From: Camarhynchus parvulus
Taxonomy: Eukaryota; Chordata; Aves; Passeriformes; Thraupidae
NCBI RefSeq assembly: GCF_901933205.1
Contig: NC_044591.1
Coordinates: forward strand, 1,833,501-1,897,500
Length of the DNA: 64,000 nucleotides
Direction: 5' to 3'
The notes under the pieces were generated by a model. That model worked only from the letters and a program-made list of their open reading frames with translations. It made no database searches and was not told the DNA's origin. A program made the position numbers and the translations under genes. Below, one piece after another: positions 40,301-51,699 of the stretch. Position 1 is the stretch's first letter. Each line of letters starts with the position of its first letter.

Positions 40301-42738
40301 GGGAAAAGTGGAGCAAATACTTCTCGTCGGAGGTGTCGCGCCTCTCGGAATTGAAAGGGAAATGGAAGAAGGACTCATCAAAATAGAAGCCATCATGGAA
40401 GCGGTGGAACTGGCGATGCTGCTGCTGAGAGAAGCCCTGGCTTTCCCCAGCATCTCCGTAGCGATCAAAGTTTGCCCTCTTTTCCTCGTTGGAGAGAATC
40501 TGGAAAGCAAAAGATGGAAAAATGATTGCCTGAAACCATGAGGGGCAACTGCCCTGATTGTAATCCCTCAGTAAAAATATAAAGAATGTACAGTCTTTGC
40601 TGCAAATCAGAGGGATAAATATTTTGGAGAAAGGAAGCATCACATCCTTCTCAGCTCACTGTGGTAAATAAGGGTAAAAAACCCTCACAGCCCAAAGAAA
40701 AGGAGCCCCTAAATCCAGACTGCTGTACCCACTTCTGTAACCAACAGCTCCTTGGGTCTGAACATCCTGTGTTCTGAGCACAAACACTCTTTTCTGGAGT
40801 GGCTTTTGCTGGTGTCTCTTTGAATCTGGAGGGTTCAGAAAGTGCCAAAAGTTTCACTGAGCAGCCAGAAGCCCTGCAGAAAAACTGCATTTTTTAGCAG
40901 GGAAATAAGGATTTATTTTGATTTCCATGGGCTTGGCTGCCACAAACTGGAGCAACCAATTTCCAGAACATGCAAATAACTACTGCTAAGAATAATTTGA
41001 GGTGACTAAATCCCTGTCATGATGAACGTTGCTTACATGACCCCAAAATGCTTTTATGTATGTGTGACACAGTCAAGACGCTGGTCAGCTGGGCAGGGCT
41101 TGGGGAATACCCACTCCTTCCTTCTTTGAGGCTTTTTAGGCAGAGCAGGGAAGACCTGTAGCAAAGTATTTACAGCAGAAACCATGTTGGTGACTCCAGT
41201 GGCTCTGTCAACAAAGCTGAGCAAATATTTGGGTGGGTAATGTCCACCTCCACAGAGTCAAGCACCTTTCCCACACAGACATACTGGAAAAAACACAAAG
41301 CAATGTATGGAAAACTAAGGTCCCTTAATGTTAACGATAGCAGGAGTTCACAGGAAGCATGTGTTACCTCATAGGCCTTGCTAATCTGGATGAATTTGTC
41401 CTCTGCACCTGGGTCCTTGTTTTTGTCAGGGTGCCTGTGGGGCAGAACCAGAGGAAAAGGGATCAGTGGGGGAGCTGTTGGCCTCTGTTTGGAGGTGAGG
41501 AGGACATGGGCAGTGAGGGCCTGCACTGACATCCCCGAGGCTGAGATCAGATTTATACCCAGCACATGCTGTTCCTGCCCAAACCCCATCCCAAAATGCA
41601 GCACTGGGATGTGGGCTGTGTGCCTGTCCCTCTGTCTGCTCCATCCCCAGCAGCCTGAGCCCAGCACATGGAGTGTGTCTCCTTCCTAGCAATGCCTCCC
41701 TTGGCTGCTGCCCTACATAACTACCGGGTTCTTCCTTGAATCACCTCCTGCCATGGCCTCGGGGATGTCTCACACAGAATAACATGGGCTCTAAAAGCTG
41801 CAGGTAAGCCTACTTTATTAATTTTATTTCTATGCTGTAAGCCTGCCCCTCACCACACACCACCTGCATGAGGGGTGTGACATTTGTGCATCCAACACAC
41901 TTCCACAGCACAGCGACTGAACAGCCCTTGGACATCAGGTATCAAGCTGAGACTTCAACCCTCGTGTATTAGAAGTTCCTAGGGAGAAATTTTTCTCCCC
42001 ACAGCCAGACTCCAAGAGAACTTTTCCCCCCATCACTTGACTCTGGGAGAACTTTTTCCCCTTGCAGCCAGACTCCAGGAGAACTTTTCTCCCTGTAGCC
42101 TGATTCTGGGAAAACTTGTATCCTGACTCTAGAAGAACTTTTTTTCCTGTAGCCAGACTCTGCAACAATTTTCCCCCCACAGCCACACTCCGGGAGAACT
42201 TTTCCCTCTGTAGCCAGATTCCAGGAGAACTTTCCCCCACCCGTAGCCAAACGCCGTGAGAATTTTCCCACCCTAGCCGGACTCGGGTAGAACTTTCCCC
42301 CCTGTATCCTGATTCTGGGAGAACTTTTCCCCCTCGTAAGCAGACTCTGAGCGAACTTCTCCCCCCGCAGCCGGACTCCAGAGGGTTTTACAGCAGTATC
42401 GCTGGCATGGAGCATCTACGTGTGCCAGGCTGACCGCCGGCCTGCGAGGACGCCGGGGCGCACCGCCAGGCGAGGCGGCTCAGGGCACCGCGGGCCGCGG
42501 GGCCTGCCGCTGTCACTGAGCCGGGGCCGGGATCCGCTCCCGCGGCCGGGCGGAGGGGGTGCAAGGGCAGCACGTACCATTCCCGGGCGAGCCGCTTGTA
42601 GGCCTTCTTGATGTCGGCCTGGCTGGAGCTCCGGCCGACCCCCAGCACGCGGTACGGGTCGAACTCGCCCGGCGCGGCCGCTGCCAGCGCCGGCAGCAGC
42701 AGGAGGAGCAGGAGGCAGCCGGCCCGTCCCGGCTCCAT
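34384..42738 (-). CDS. DNAJC16: DnaJ homolog subfamily C member 16, ER J-protein with thioredoxin-like region (14 exons, intact)
   Basis: An ER-associated Hsp40 reported to influence autophagosome size. Minus-strand exons: 42738-42578, 41434-41368, 40499-40169, 39923-39739, 38619-38515, 37939-37781, 37430-37300, 37144-36961, 36791-36609, 36387-36311, 36061-35981, 35893-35795, 35360-35190 and 34780-34384. They total 2331 nt, all in phase, 776 residues (human 782). The Leu-rich signal peptide is at residues 1-22. The J domain follows, with EFDPYRVLGV and HPD at about residues 55-57, split by intron 1. The thioredoxin-like region carries SDWCFSC. A membrane segment (MMPLLSLLFSALFILFGTVI) lies near residues 530-550. 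The C-terminal region includes LDKHREWLEYLLEFAQDAAP and ends QRFYIPSWPALD. Exon 4 uses the acceptor giving ALG-AGIGVVHAG, which matches human length. Confidence 0.97.
41960..42375. repeat. ~32-bp minisatellite in DNAJC16 intron 1
   Basis: About a dozen diverged units of the form GTAGCCAGACTC(C/T)(G/A)GGAGAACTTTTCCCCC, spaced about 31-32 bases with some shorter copies. The array ends roughly 200 bases from exon 1. It opens repetitive artificial frames on the minus strand. Confidence 0.9.
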
Positions 42739-43029
42739 GGTCCGGCGGGCCGCGGGCGGAGGAGCGGACGTGCCGCCCTCCCGCACCGAGCGCCGCCGCT
42801 TCCGGCGCGCCCGCCCGCCGTCCCCATGGAGACCGAGCTCTTCCGGGAGCCCGGGGCTGCCGGCGGCGCGCTCGGAGGTGAGGGCCTGCGGAGAGGCCGC
42901 GGCGGCTCAGAGGCTGCGGCAGTGCCGTGCTGTGGGTTCGGAATGGGAATGGTGGCAGCCGTGTCCCGGAGGCATCGGGCCGGGGTGGGGATTGTCCCGC
43001 TCTGCTTTGCGCTGGGGCGGCCTCACCTA
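42739..43029. promoter_or_regulatory. DNAJC16: CpG-rich promoter of DNAJC16
   Basis: A CpG-dense stretch immediately upstream of the DNAJC16 ATG. It contains CACTTCCGG-type ETS-like sequence (CGCTTCCGGCGC near 42798 and CTTCCGGGAG at 42840). In mammals this promoter is shared head-to-head with CASP9. Confidence 0.5.
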
Positions 43030-43500
43030 GGATATTGAGGGCAGGTGTGGGCACCGCAATATAAGAAGGATATTAAGGTGTTAGAAAGCGTCCAGAGGAG
43101 GGCAGTGAAGCTGGTGAAGGATCTTGAGGGGAGGAGGAGCGGCTGAAGGCACTTGGTCTGTTCAGCTGGAGGAGACTGAGGGGAAACTCTTCCCAGTTAC
43201 AGCTTCCTCTGAGGGGAGAAGGAGAGACAGACACTGATCTCTACTCTGGTGACAGTGACAGGACCAGGGAATGGCTGGAGCTCTGCCAGGGCAGGGTTAG
43301 GCTGGATGTGAGGAAAAGGTTCTTCCCCCAGAGGGTGGTCGAGCACTGAACAGGCTCCCCAGGGAATGGCACAGTGCGGAGCCTGTCTGAGTTCAAGGAG
43401 CTCCAGGGGACATGATGTGACTCTTGGGGTGTCCTCTGCAGGACCTGGACTCGATGATCCATGTGAGTCCCCTCCAACTCAGCATGTTCTGTGATTCTAT
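43030..43500 (+). mobile_element. CR1 LINE fragment, ~470 bp, DNAJC16-CASP9 interval
   Basis: A long sense CR1 3' piece: GTCCAGAGGAGGGCAGTGAA, AGCTGGAGGAGACTGAGGGG, AGGCTGGATGTGAGGAAAAGG, CCCAGAGGGTGG and an end with TTCTGTGATTCTAT. It lies between the divergent DNAJC16 and CASP9 genes. Confidence 0.92.
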
Positions 43501-43968
43501 TTTGTTTTTTTGCTAAGTTGTGTTTATCCAAAGTCAAAGACTTCTTTCTTGTCTCGTGCTCTGGCAGCGAGGAGGTTCGCAAAGGAAACTGGGAGGGAGC
43601 ACAGATGGGACAGGTGACCTGAACTGGCCAAAGGGATATTGCACACCACAGAATGCGCAGTGTATCAGCTGGGGGGAGTGACTGGGAAGGAGCTGATCTG
43701 CGTTCAGGAAGGGGATCTGACATCAGTCAGTGGGTGGTGAGCAACTGCATTGTGCATCACTTGTTTTCCCCTTTATTATTGTTATTATTGTTGTTGTTGT
43801 TGTTATTGTTTTTGTTGTTGTTATAATTTACCATTATTGCTGTATTTTACTTTATTTTCAATTATTAAACTGTTATTTTCTCAACATACAAGTTTTACTT
43901 TGATTCTCCTTCCCATTCCACGGGGTGGGAGGAGAAGAGAAGGGGGAAGTTGAGCAAGGAGCTGCGTA
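43501..43968. other. Spacer between two CR1 copies
   Basis: No gene seen. It contains a T-rich (TTG)n/(TTA)n low-complexity tract at about 43768-43840. Confidence 0.5.
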
Positions 43969-43969
43969 G

Positions 43970-45035
43970 TGCCTAATTTCCAGCTCAGCTTAACCCAGCA
44001 CAGCTGGCTTAGGGAATGTGTATTGGATGAATGGGTGGTGAGGTGGATCAAGGGCTGTCTAGGTGGCAGAGTCAGAGGGCATCGTCCACTTGGAAGTCTG
44101 CAGTCAGTGGTTTCCCCAAAGATCTATACTGGGTCCAGTGGTCCAGTCTTAATCAACTTGGTTACCAACGATCTGGACAGACTGATGGAATGTACCCTCA
44201 GCAGGTTTGGTGATGATATGGAACTGGGGAAGTGGCTGATCCACCTGAAGGTTGGGGGCTGGCTGACACACCTGGGGCACTGGCTGATCCACCTGAAGGC
44301 TGTGCTCCCATTCAGCAGGACTTTGAGAGTCTGGAGAATTGGACAAAGAGAAACTTAATGATGCTCAACAAGGCCAGTGCAGGTCCTGCCCCTGGGGAGG
44401 AACAACCCCAAGCACCAGCACAGGCAGGGGTGACCTGCTGGAGCATCTCTGCAGGGAGGACCTGGGGGTCCCATGGTCAATGAGCTGTCCTGGAGCCAGC
44501 AGAGTGTCCTGGGAGCCAGGGGGCCCTGGGGTGCACTGGGAGGAGCAGTGGCAGCAGGTCCCCTCTGCCCAGCCCTGGGAGGCACAGCTGAGTGCTGTGT
44601 CCAGCCCTGGGCTCCTTGCCAGGAGCATCTCCCTTGCTGAGGAAAGGCTGAGGGAGCAGGGGCTATTCAGCCTCCAGAGGAGACACAGCTGAGAGAGGCC
44701 CTCATCTCCATCCTGTCTGTCCTTGTCTGTTCCTGTCTGTCCCTGTCTGCAGGGAGGGTTCAGCCTCTGCTCCGGGGGGCCCAGCAATGGCACAAGAACA
44801 ACTGGCAGGAACTGATGCACAGGAAGTTCCATCTGAACATGAGGAAGAACTTTGCTGTGCCGCTGACACACTGCCTAGAGAGGGCGTGGAGTGTTCATCC
44901 CCGGAGATATTTTTAAAAAACCGAACAAAACACCAAAACACAAAAGGACGGAATCCTATTCCGTTTGCTCTGGGATGATCCTTCTGGACCACAGCAGGGC
45001 TCTTCCAGCCTGAGTCCGTGTGTGATTCTGGAACT
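43970..45035 (+). mobile_element. CR1 LINE fragment, ~1 kb, upstream of CASP9
   Basis: A longer sense CR1 piece including the end of the reverse-transcriptase region (ACGATCTGGACAGACTGATG, AGCAGGTTTGGTGATGATATGG) and the 3' region (GGAGAATTGGACAAAGAGAA, CTCCAGAGGAGACACAGCTG), ending near GAGTCCGTGTGTGATTCTGG. There are internal duplications near 44220-44310 (AGTGGCTGATCCACCTGAAGG in two copies). The frame is broken, so the copy is dead. Confidence 0.88.
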
Positions 45036-45127
45036 CCGAGGCGGTGGCGCTTCCGGGCAGCGAGCTGCGGTTCCGGGGCAGAGCGGCGGCTCCGGGGCTT
45101 GAGCAGCAGCTCCGGGAAGGGACCGGC

Positions 45128-45500
45128 GGTGACTCTGGGGCTGAGCGGCGGTGTGTCCGGGCGTTGAGCGGCGGTCTGTCGGGGCATTGAGCGGCGATCC
45201 CGGGCACTGAGCGGCGGTGTGTCCGGGCGTTGAGCGGCGGTGTGTCCGGGCATTGAGCGGCGGTGTGTCCGGGCGTTGAGCGGCGGTGTGTCCGGGCATT
45301 GAGCGGCGGTGTGTCCGGGCGTTGAGCGGCGGTGTGTCCGGGCGTTGAGCGGCGGTGTGTCCGGGCGTTGAGCGGCGGTGTGTCCGGGCGTTGAGCGGCG
45401 GTGTGTCCGGGCGTTGAGCGGCGGTCCCGGGCAGAGCGGCGGTGTGTCCGGGCATTGGGCGGCGGTGTGTCCGGGCACTGAGCGGCGGTCCCGGGCAGAG
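45128..45500. repeat. 23-bp CpG-rich minisatellite at the CASP9 promoter
   Basis: About 16 tandem units of exactly 23 bases, each with GAGCGGCGG, TGTGTCCGGGC and (G/A)TT. Each unit has several CpGs. The array stops only about 30 bases before the CASP9 start codon, so it must cover the core promoter or 5'UTR. Frames of 300 or more codons across it on the minus strand are artefacts. Confidence 0.95.
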
Positions 45501-45530
45501 CACGGCTGCGGCAGCCCAGGCTCCCGGGCC

Positions 45531-48500
45531 ATGGAGGAGCAGCAGCGGCGGGCGCTGCGGCGCGGGCGGGCCCGGCTGGTGGCGGCGCTGCGGGTGGAGC
45601 CGCTCTGGGACCCGCTGGAGCAGCGCGGGCTCTTCACCCGGCCAATGCTGGAGGAGCTGCAGGTGGGCCAGAGAGCGGGACACTGAGCACCAGGGGTGGC
45701 CCGGGGACGGTCCGCGTTTCCTGAGAGCCGGAGACGGGCATGGCGGGGTAGCTCCTGCATCCCCTGAGCCCTGGTGACAGGACTGAAGGGTGGCCCCCAT
45801 GTCTCCTAATCCTGGTGACAGGCCTGAGAAGGGTGGCTCCGTGTCCTCTTGGGCCCAAAGGGGAACCCATGTCTCCTGAGCCCAGTGATAGGTCAGGGGG
45901 GTGGCCCCCAAGGCCCCTCACTCTAGTGACAGACGTGGGAGGGATTGTCCTGGGTCCTCTCAAGTCCAAGGGAGACTCCAGGTCCCCTCATTCTGGTGAC
46001 AAGCTCATAGGGGAACTCCATGTCCCTTTAGTCCTGGTGACAGGCCCAAAGGGATGGCCCTGTGTCCCCTCACTCTGATGACAAGGCCTGGCGTTGGTCC
46101 TTATGCAGATAAGATGTTTGAGAATCACCCCCCCAACTTCTCCCTTCTTGTCCCCAGCTCTGGCCAGTGCCAGGTGTAGGGAGTTCTCTTTGTGTCTGCT
46201 TCACAGTCTGATGACACCCTTAAGGTGTTCTTGTTTCCCCCCTTGGTTACAGGTGACAGGCCTGGAGGTGTTCTTACCCAATCTTACACGCTGGTGACAG
46301 CCCAGGGATGCCTTTTTGTCCCCAGGGGCCAGATTTGGGGTGCTCCCTCTCCCCCTTTCCCTCTAGAGTGCTCATCAGGCTGGGTGTCCCGGTGGTGACC
46401 GCTGTTGTTGGAGGGAGGTCAGGGCTGGGGCTCTGATGGGGGATTCTGGCTATTTCCACTCATTTTGCTGTTGTTTACCCTGTGTCCCTGTCCTGGGTGC
46501 GGATCCCACATTTCCCTGCTCACAGCGGTTGGAAGGGCTGCCCAGGCACTGCACAAACCCCTGTTCTGGGTTTTTCTCCTCTGCAGAGCGCTGGCAGCCG
46601 AGGAGAGCAAGCCCGGCAGCTGATCATTGACCTGGAGACTCGAGGGAAGCAGGCCTTCCCTGCCTTCCTCTCCATCCTGTGGGACACCGGGCAGGGCGAC
46701 CTTGCTGAGATGCTGATCCAGGAGTGCGAATCCCGGCCGGTGCCACGGCAGCTGCCGGACCTGCGGCCTGTGGAGCTGGAGCTGCGGGAGGAAAAACAGC
46801 GTAAAAGTCAGTGCTGAGGGTGTGGTGTGTTTTTGGCAAACAGCACGGGGGGTGGCAGCTGGGATTCCTCTCACTTTGGGCAAGAGTCTGGGAAGTCATT
46901 ATTTTTATTATCTGGTAGAGGTGACTGTTGGAAGAATCATGGAATCCTAGAGTGATTTGGGTTGGAAGGGACCTTAAAGCTCATCTCATTCCATCCCCTG
47001 CCATGGGCAGGGATACCTTCCACTATCCCAGGTTGCTCCAAGCCCTGTCCAGCTTGGTCTTGAACACTGTGGGGCCTTCACAGCTTCTCGGGGTAGCCTG
47101 TGTATCCTGCTTTTCAGCAGTGGAGCCTTTTGAGCTCAGACTCATCGTCTGTGTTTTTGTCCCATACCGTTACAGATGTGACCCCTCACGAACGTTTGTC
47201 TATCCCAGTGCAAGCTGAGAGTGAAAGACCTCGAATGCCTCCAGTGCTGGCCTGGGGTAAGCCACATTCCACTCCTAGAGCCACAGCATGCCAAAGGCTC
47301 GTTTCCAGTGTGGTGGGAAGGGGAAATTCATATGTGTTGGGAAAGACGTGAACTCTAGGAGGGTGGTCTTGTTGTGGAGTGTGGTGAACTGAATCCTGTG
47401 CCTGTTTTGTGTTGTAGGTTCTGCTGTTGACAAGAGGAGCCGTGACCAGGTTAGTATTTGAGAAGGCTGAAAGTGTTCCCTACTAGGCAAAAGCTCTGTG
47501 CCTCATGGGTGACTCCAGAAAATATGTCTGGAGGAGCTGGTTCTCACTTTGTCATACCTGAGCAATTGCTCCAAGGCTGTAACAGGGCCGATGGTCTTAG
47601 AGTGGATCAGTCATTAGCCAGATCCTCCTTAAGATTACCACAGTGATAACACAAATTCTTGGCTCCTTTTGGTGAGGTTTGATGATGGTGCCTAAAAGAA
47701 TTTTCCAGAAATTTCAACCTGCTGTTGGACATGCTGCAGATAAAGCAGCATCTGGTTTTCCACAAAGGCTTTCCCCACTTTGGGGGGTTGTTTCATGTTC
47801 CCAGCTGCTGATGAGAAGATGTGTGTGGAGAAAGGGTGCTTCTACCCATCCCTAGGACTAGAGAAATTAAAAAGCTGTGAAATGAACCACTTTAAGGACT
47901 CCCATTCCTCAATGGCATTGTATCCTGCTGGATTAGCCAGCAAGCACTTGGAATAAGAAGGAGTTTAATTGTGACTTGTCCCTGCCAGGATTATGACATG
48001 AAAGCGGATCCCTGTGGACACTGCTTGATCCTCAATAACGTCAGTTTCTCCAGAGACTCGGGTCTGTCCACCCGAGAGGGCTCTGACATTGACTGCGAGA
48101 AGCTGGAGAGGCGCTTCAGGGCCTTGCACTTCACTGTCCTGACCCGGCGGGATCTGAAAGCTCAGGTGAGGCTGGGTGTGCCCTGCAGATGCAAGGGATG
48201 AGAGGTCAGCCCCTGGAAGCAATGGGAATGCTTTAGGGGATGTGTCTTGTGTTGGCAGTGCACCAAAAACCTCCGACAAAGAAACAATGAACCACTTGCA
48301 TCCTCTTACTTTATTGTTGCGCTGCAGTTGCAGAAGGGGAGAGGACCTTGCACATTTTCATCCTTCTGCATGAATGTTGAATCCTCATTGGGATTTGTAG
48401 GGATTTGGTGAGGCTGTGTTTTTGGGATAGCTTGGACAGCTGTGTCATGTCTATCTGTGCCATCCTTGGCTGTTACTGGAAGTGATCATCTGAAAGTAAA

Positions 48501-51264
48501 ATATGGTTCTCTGCTCACCCACCAGCTCCCAGTCAGAAACAGTGGATTTCATCCGATAAATCACGTGGAAATGTGCTTTGGTTTGTGGTGCTGTGTTGTA
48601 AAGAGTGTAGAGAGGTGAAAAATCTGTGTGATTAAAGCAGCCAGTGTTAAATAAGGGCAGAGATGCAGAAATACTCACTCTCTGCCAATGGCTTTTGCCA
48701 GCTGTACTCGGGGCTCATGTTATCCTGTGGCAGAGGTTGACAGGATCCATGGCAGTGCAGTTAGAACAGGGCCTGGCAGTAACTTGTGGCTGACAGACTC
48801 TCATTGTGATGTTTTCCACACAGGAAATGGTGTTGGAGCTGCTGAAGCTGTCTCGGCAGGACCACAGTGCTTTGGACTGCTGCATTGTGGTCATCCTTTC
48901 CCATGGCTGTCAGGTGGGTTTGTCCCATCTCTCCCTTTGTTCCTTTGCTGTGGGAAAGGGTTAATTCCCTGTCCTGTGGTCTCACACAGGATGGGAGGGA
49001 AGTGGTCTGTCAAAACCTTGTTCTGCCATTGCAGTGCATTTCAGAGAGTTACACCCTTATTCTGGCTTAAAGAAAACAGGAGCTTCTCTGGTGTGGTCTG
49101 ATCCAGTGGTGCCAGTGGACAAGTGTTTTCCATTTTGGAAGTTGGGGCTACTAATTTGGAGCTGCAGGGAGGTCCCACTCAGCCTCACGCTGTGGTGATT
49201 CAGTCCTTGCCATTCTCCAACTCTGACTGGGAGATGCTATTAGCAATAAAGCCTCTTTATTCCAAGTCAGTTCTTAAAGGATGAGGAGAAGCGTTGCTGG
49301 GAAAATGGTGTATGGTATGTGCCCTTTGTACCAGAGGATGAAGAACTCCTTTGCTGGAGGATGTGGGATATGAGTTGGATAACAGAAGTTGGATTGCTGC
49401 GTTTTAGCGCATTTCAAGTGTCCCTGGATGTCTCCTCACCCTGACTTGGCCACAGGGATTCCCACAAACACCAGGATTTGTTCTGGTACCTTTAAGTCAT
49501 GAAGCACCTGATGGGAAATGGGCCCCCTTGGAACTGGCCTTGCCTTCCCTGTCACTAGCTCCTGCATTTTCCTCTTGCAGACGAGCCATATTCAGTTTCC
49601 TGGAGGCGTTTATGGAACGGATGGAAAACCCATTCCCATAGAAAAGATTGTGAACTATTTCAATGGGTCCAATTGCCCGAGTTTGAGAGGAAAACCCAAA
49701 CTGTTCTTCATCCAGGCCTGTGGTGGAGGTGAATCTTTGTGTTGGCTCCGGTAGCGTTGGGCTGCAGAGATGTGGTCAGGCTGTGGCTTTGGCTCCCTTT
49801 CTGTTCATTGACTGCCCCTCTCTCCAGCTTCTTCTCACATCAGCTGCCTCTTCTTTTACCATGTGCTGAGAGGCCGCTCCAGCTCTTCACACACAGTGAG
49901 GAATTTTGTATAAACTACCAATGACTTTGACTCAGCTGGTGCAGCTGAACAGCCAAAAAGCCTTACTTTGTTCTAGGGCCTTTTTCCTTTTCTTTTCCCA
50001 TCTTTTCTTAATGTCGGATGTACAACTGTGAATCTCCTGGGTGGGATGGACGTCAGGAGCTGTCTTGTTGCTGCTTTTTTCAGAACAAAGGGATCAAGGC
50101 TTTGTAGTGGATTGTGATTCGCCTGAAGAGGAAGCTCCTGGGGGTTCCTTGGAATCGGACGCGACCCCGTTTCGGGTTTCATCGGATAATGTGGACGAGC
50201 CCGATGCCATTGCCAGTTTGCCCACACCTAGTGACATCTTGGTTTCCTACTCAACTTTTCCAGGTGAAGCAGCCTGTGCAAATCCTTTTCTGAGCATGGG
50301 GGAATTTGCAAAACAGTCGGAGCTTCATGGCCAAAGATAGGGGCAGTTCAGGACGACTGAGCTCTGGAGCGCTAGGAACTTGTTGGGATGAGAACAGCAG
50401 ATGGGTTTTGGCATAACATTCTCCTTCTTTCTCTGAAGGTTTTGTCTCCTGGAGGGAGAAGTCGAGTGGCTCGTGGTATGTGGAAACCCTGGACAGTGTG
50501 CTGGAGCAGTATGCCCATTCAGAAGACCTGCTCAGCATGTTAGTGAGGGTAAATGTCTTTTTTGCTTTGCTTTTTGCTGATGAAGGAAATAGTCAGGGGT
50601 GTGATCACTTGGGGCATGGAGGCCTACACGCAAAAAAGGAATGAGGATATTGAGTGTTGAGTTTAGGGATGGGCTCATTGGAGGTACTGCAGAGAAGTTT
50701 AATTACAAAGAAAGTGTCTAGCCTCAATCTGCCAAAAATCATTGGAGGTTTCTCCAGTGAGAAGTAATTTTGGCAATACAGGCTTTAATCCTTCTGAAGA
50801 AATTGCTAAAAATGTCATGGCTTGTCCTATCCAAGCTGATGGGATTTGGGTGCTCCTGTAAGCTTGTCCTGGGGGTGGAGGAGCACAATGCACAGGGATA
50901 AGGAATGAGTCTGGCTGATCAACCTCTTCCTTTGTGTGCCTTGTTGACTCAATATTGCCAAAGTTGTGTACAAGTGTAGGTGCCCCAGATACTTTTTCTG
51001 TTCTCCATGGGTAGGAGAAAAGTCCAGTGTGGAGGGAGAGAGGACTTACAGAATCACCTTGTTGTTGTTTTCTGGTTGTTGCGGTGCTTCTTTGGCCACC
51101 TTGGCATGGCAGCCATTGATTGCCAGGGATGGGGAGAGCATCCCATTCCTCGGCCTCTCTTCTGTTCCCAGGTGGCACACGCTGTCTCTGCCAAGGGGAG
51201 GTACAAGCAGATCCCAGGATGTTTCAATTTCCTCCGTAAAAAATTCTTCTTCACGTGCCACTGA
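45531..51264 (+). CDS. CASP9: Caspase-9, apoptosis initiator protease (ten exons, intact)
   Basis: Initiator cysteine protease activated on the Apaf-1 apoptosome. Exons: 45531-45662, 46587-46806 (46800 is an alternative donor), 47176-47256, 47418-47449, 47989-48165, 48824-48913, 49581-49728, 50084-50263, 50439-50548 and 51172-51264. All are in phase, 420 residues (human 416). The CARD spans exons 1-2 ([20 protein letters not shown]). Exons 3-4 form a divergent linker. The large subunit carries the catalytic His in VILSHGCQ and the catalytic Cys in FFIQACGGE (about residue 291). The linker keeps two Asp cleavage contexts: ESD before ATPF, the IAP-binding N-terminus, and EPD before AIASLP. The small subunit has [26 protein letters not shown] and ends [15 protein letters not shown]. 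Everything needed for activity is present. Confidence 0.97.
45740..46310. repeat. Degenerate minisatellite in CASP9 intron 1
   Basis: Repeated modules of CTGGTGACAGGCC followed by AA(G/A)GG(T/A)GGCCCC and (C/T)GTGTCCC, spaced about 40-60 bases, thinning out after about 46090 with further copies near 46250-46310. Confidence 0.7.
46933..47092 (-). mobile_element. CR1 LINE 3' fragment in CASP9 intron 2
   Basis: Antisense CR1 tail: AGAATCATGGAATCCTAGAG, GGTTGGAAGGGACCTTAAAG, CACTATCCCAGGTTGCTCCA, CAGCTTGGTCTTGAACACTG. It lies about 85 bases before exon 3. Confidence 0.92.
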
Positions 51265-51671
51265 CACATGGGCTCTGACCCCCCTGCCAAGCACTGGAGA
51301 TGCTTCTGTGGATGAATGAAATCTGTGCCCACACGACTTGGTGTCAGTGCTCCCTGTGGATTTTGTCTGTGTGTCCAGATGTTTGTCTGGAGAAATGTGA
51401 TCCACGAGCGTTGGCTTTGCCATGGAGTGGAGATGAGATGGAGATTGTGCTGTGCCGATGGGAAATGTGGATGGAGCAGGAAGTCCCTTTGCTGGAAAAC
51501 AGAGCCAGAGGAGAGCACTTCTGGCTCATCCTGACACAGCCACACTCGGCCTCAGAGGGTTTTTCTTTGCTGATCATGATCTTTGTGTCCTGTGCTGTCC
51601 AGGTAACTGATTGAGGGGACCAGGGTCTGATGTTCAAGTGAAATGGGATGAGTTTTGCAGTCAGTGTTTCT

Positions 51672-51677
51672 AATAAA
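51672..51677 (+). terminator. CASP9: CASP9 poly(A) signal
   Basis: AATAAA 408 bases past the CASP9 stop codon, followed within 40 bases by a GT-rich stretch (CTTGTCTGTT). Confidence 0.75.
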
Positions 51678-51699
51678 TGCAATTAAAGAGCAAATCTTT

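Noticed and set aside
44702..45911. Overlapping minus-strand frames of 330-350 codons with HTAAQRPDTPPL-type repeats
   Set aside because: They are produced by the 23-bp CpG-rich minisatellite and flanking CR1; no domain, no splice context, and CASP9 exon 1 lies on the other strand.
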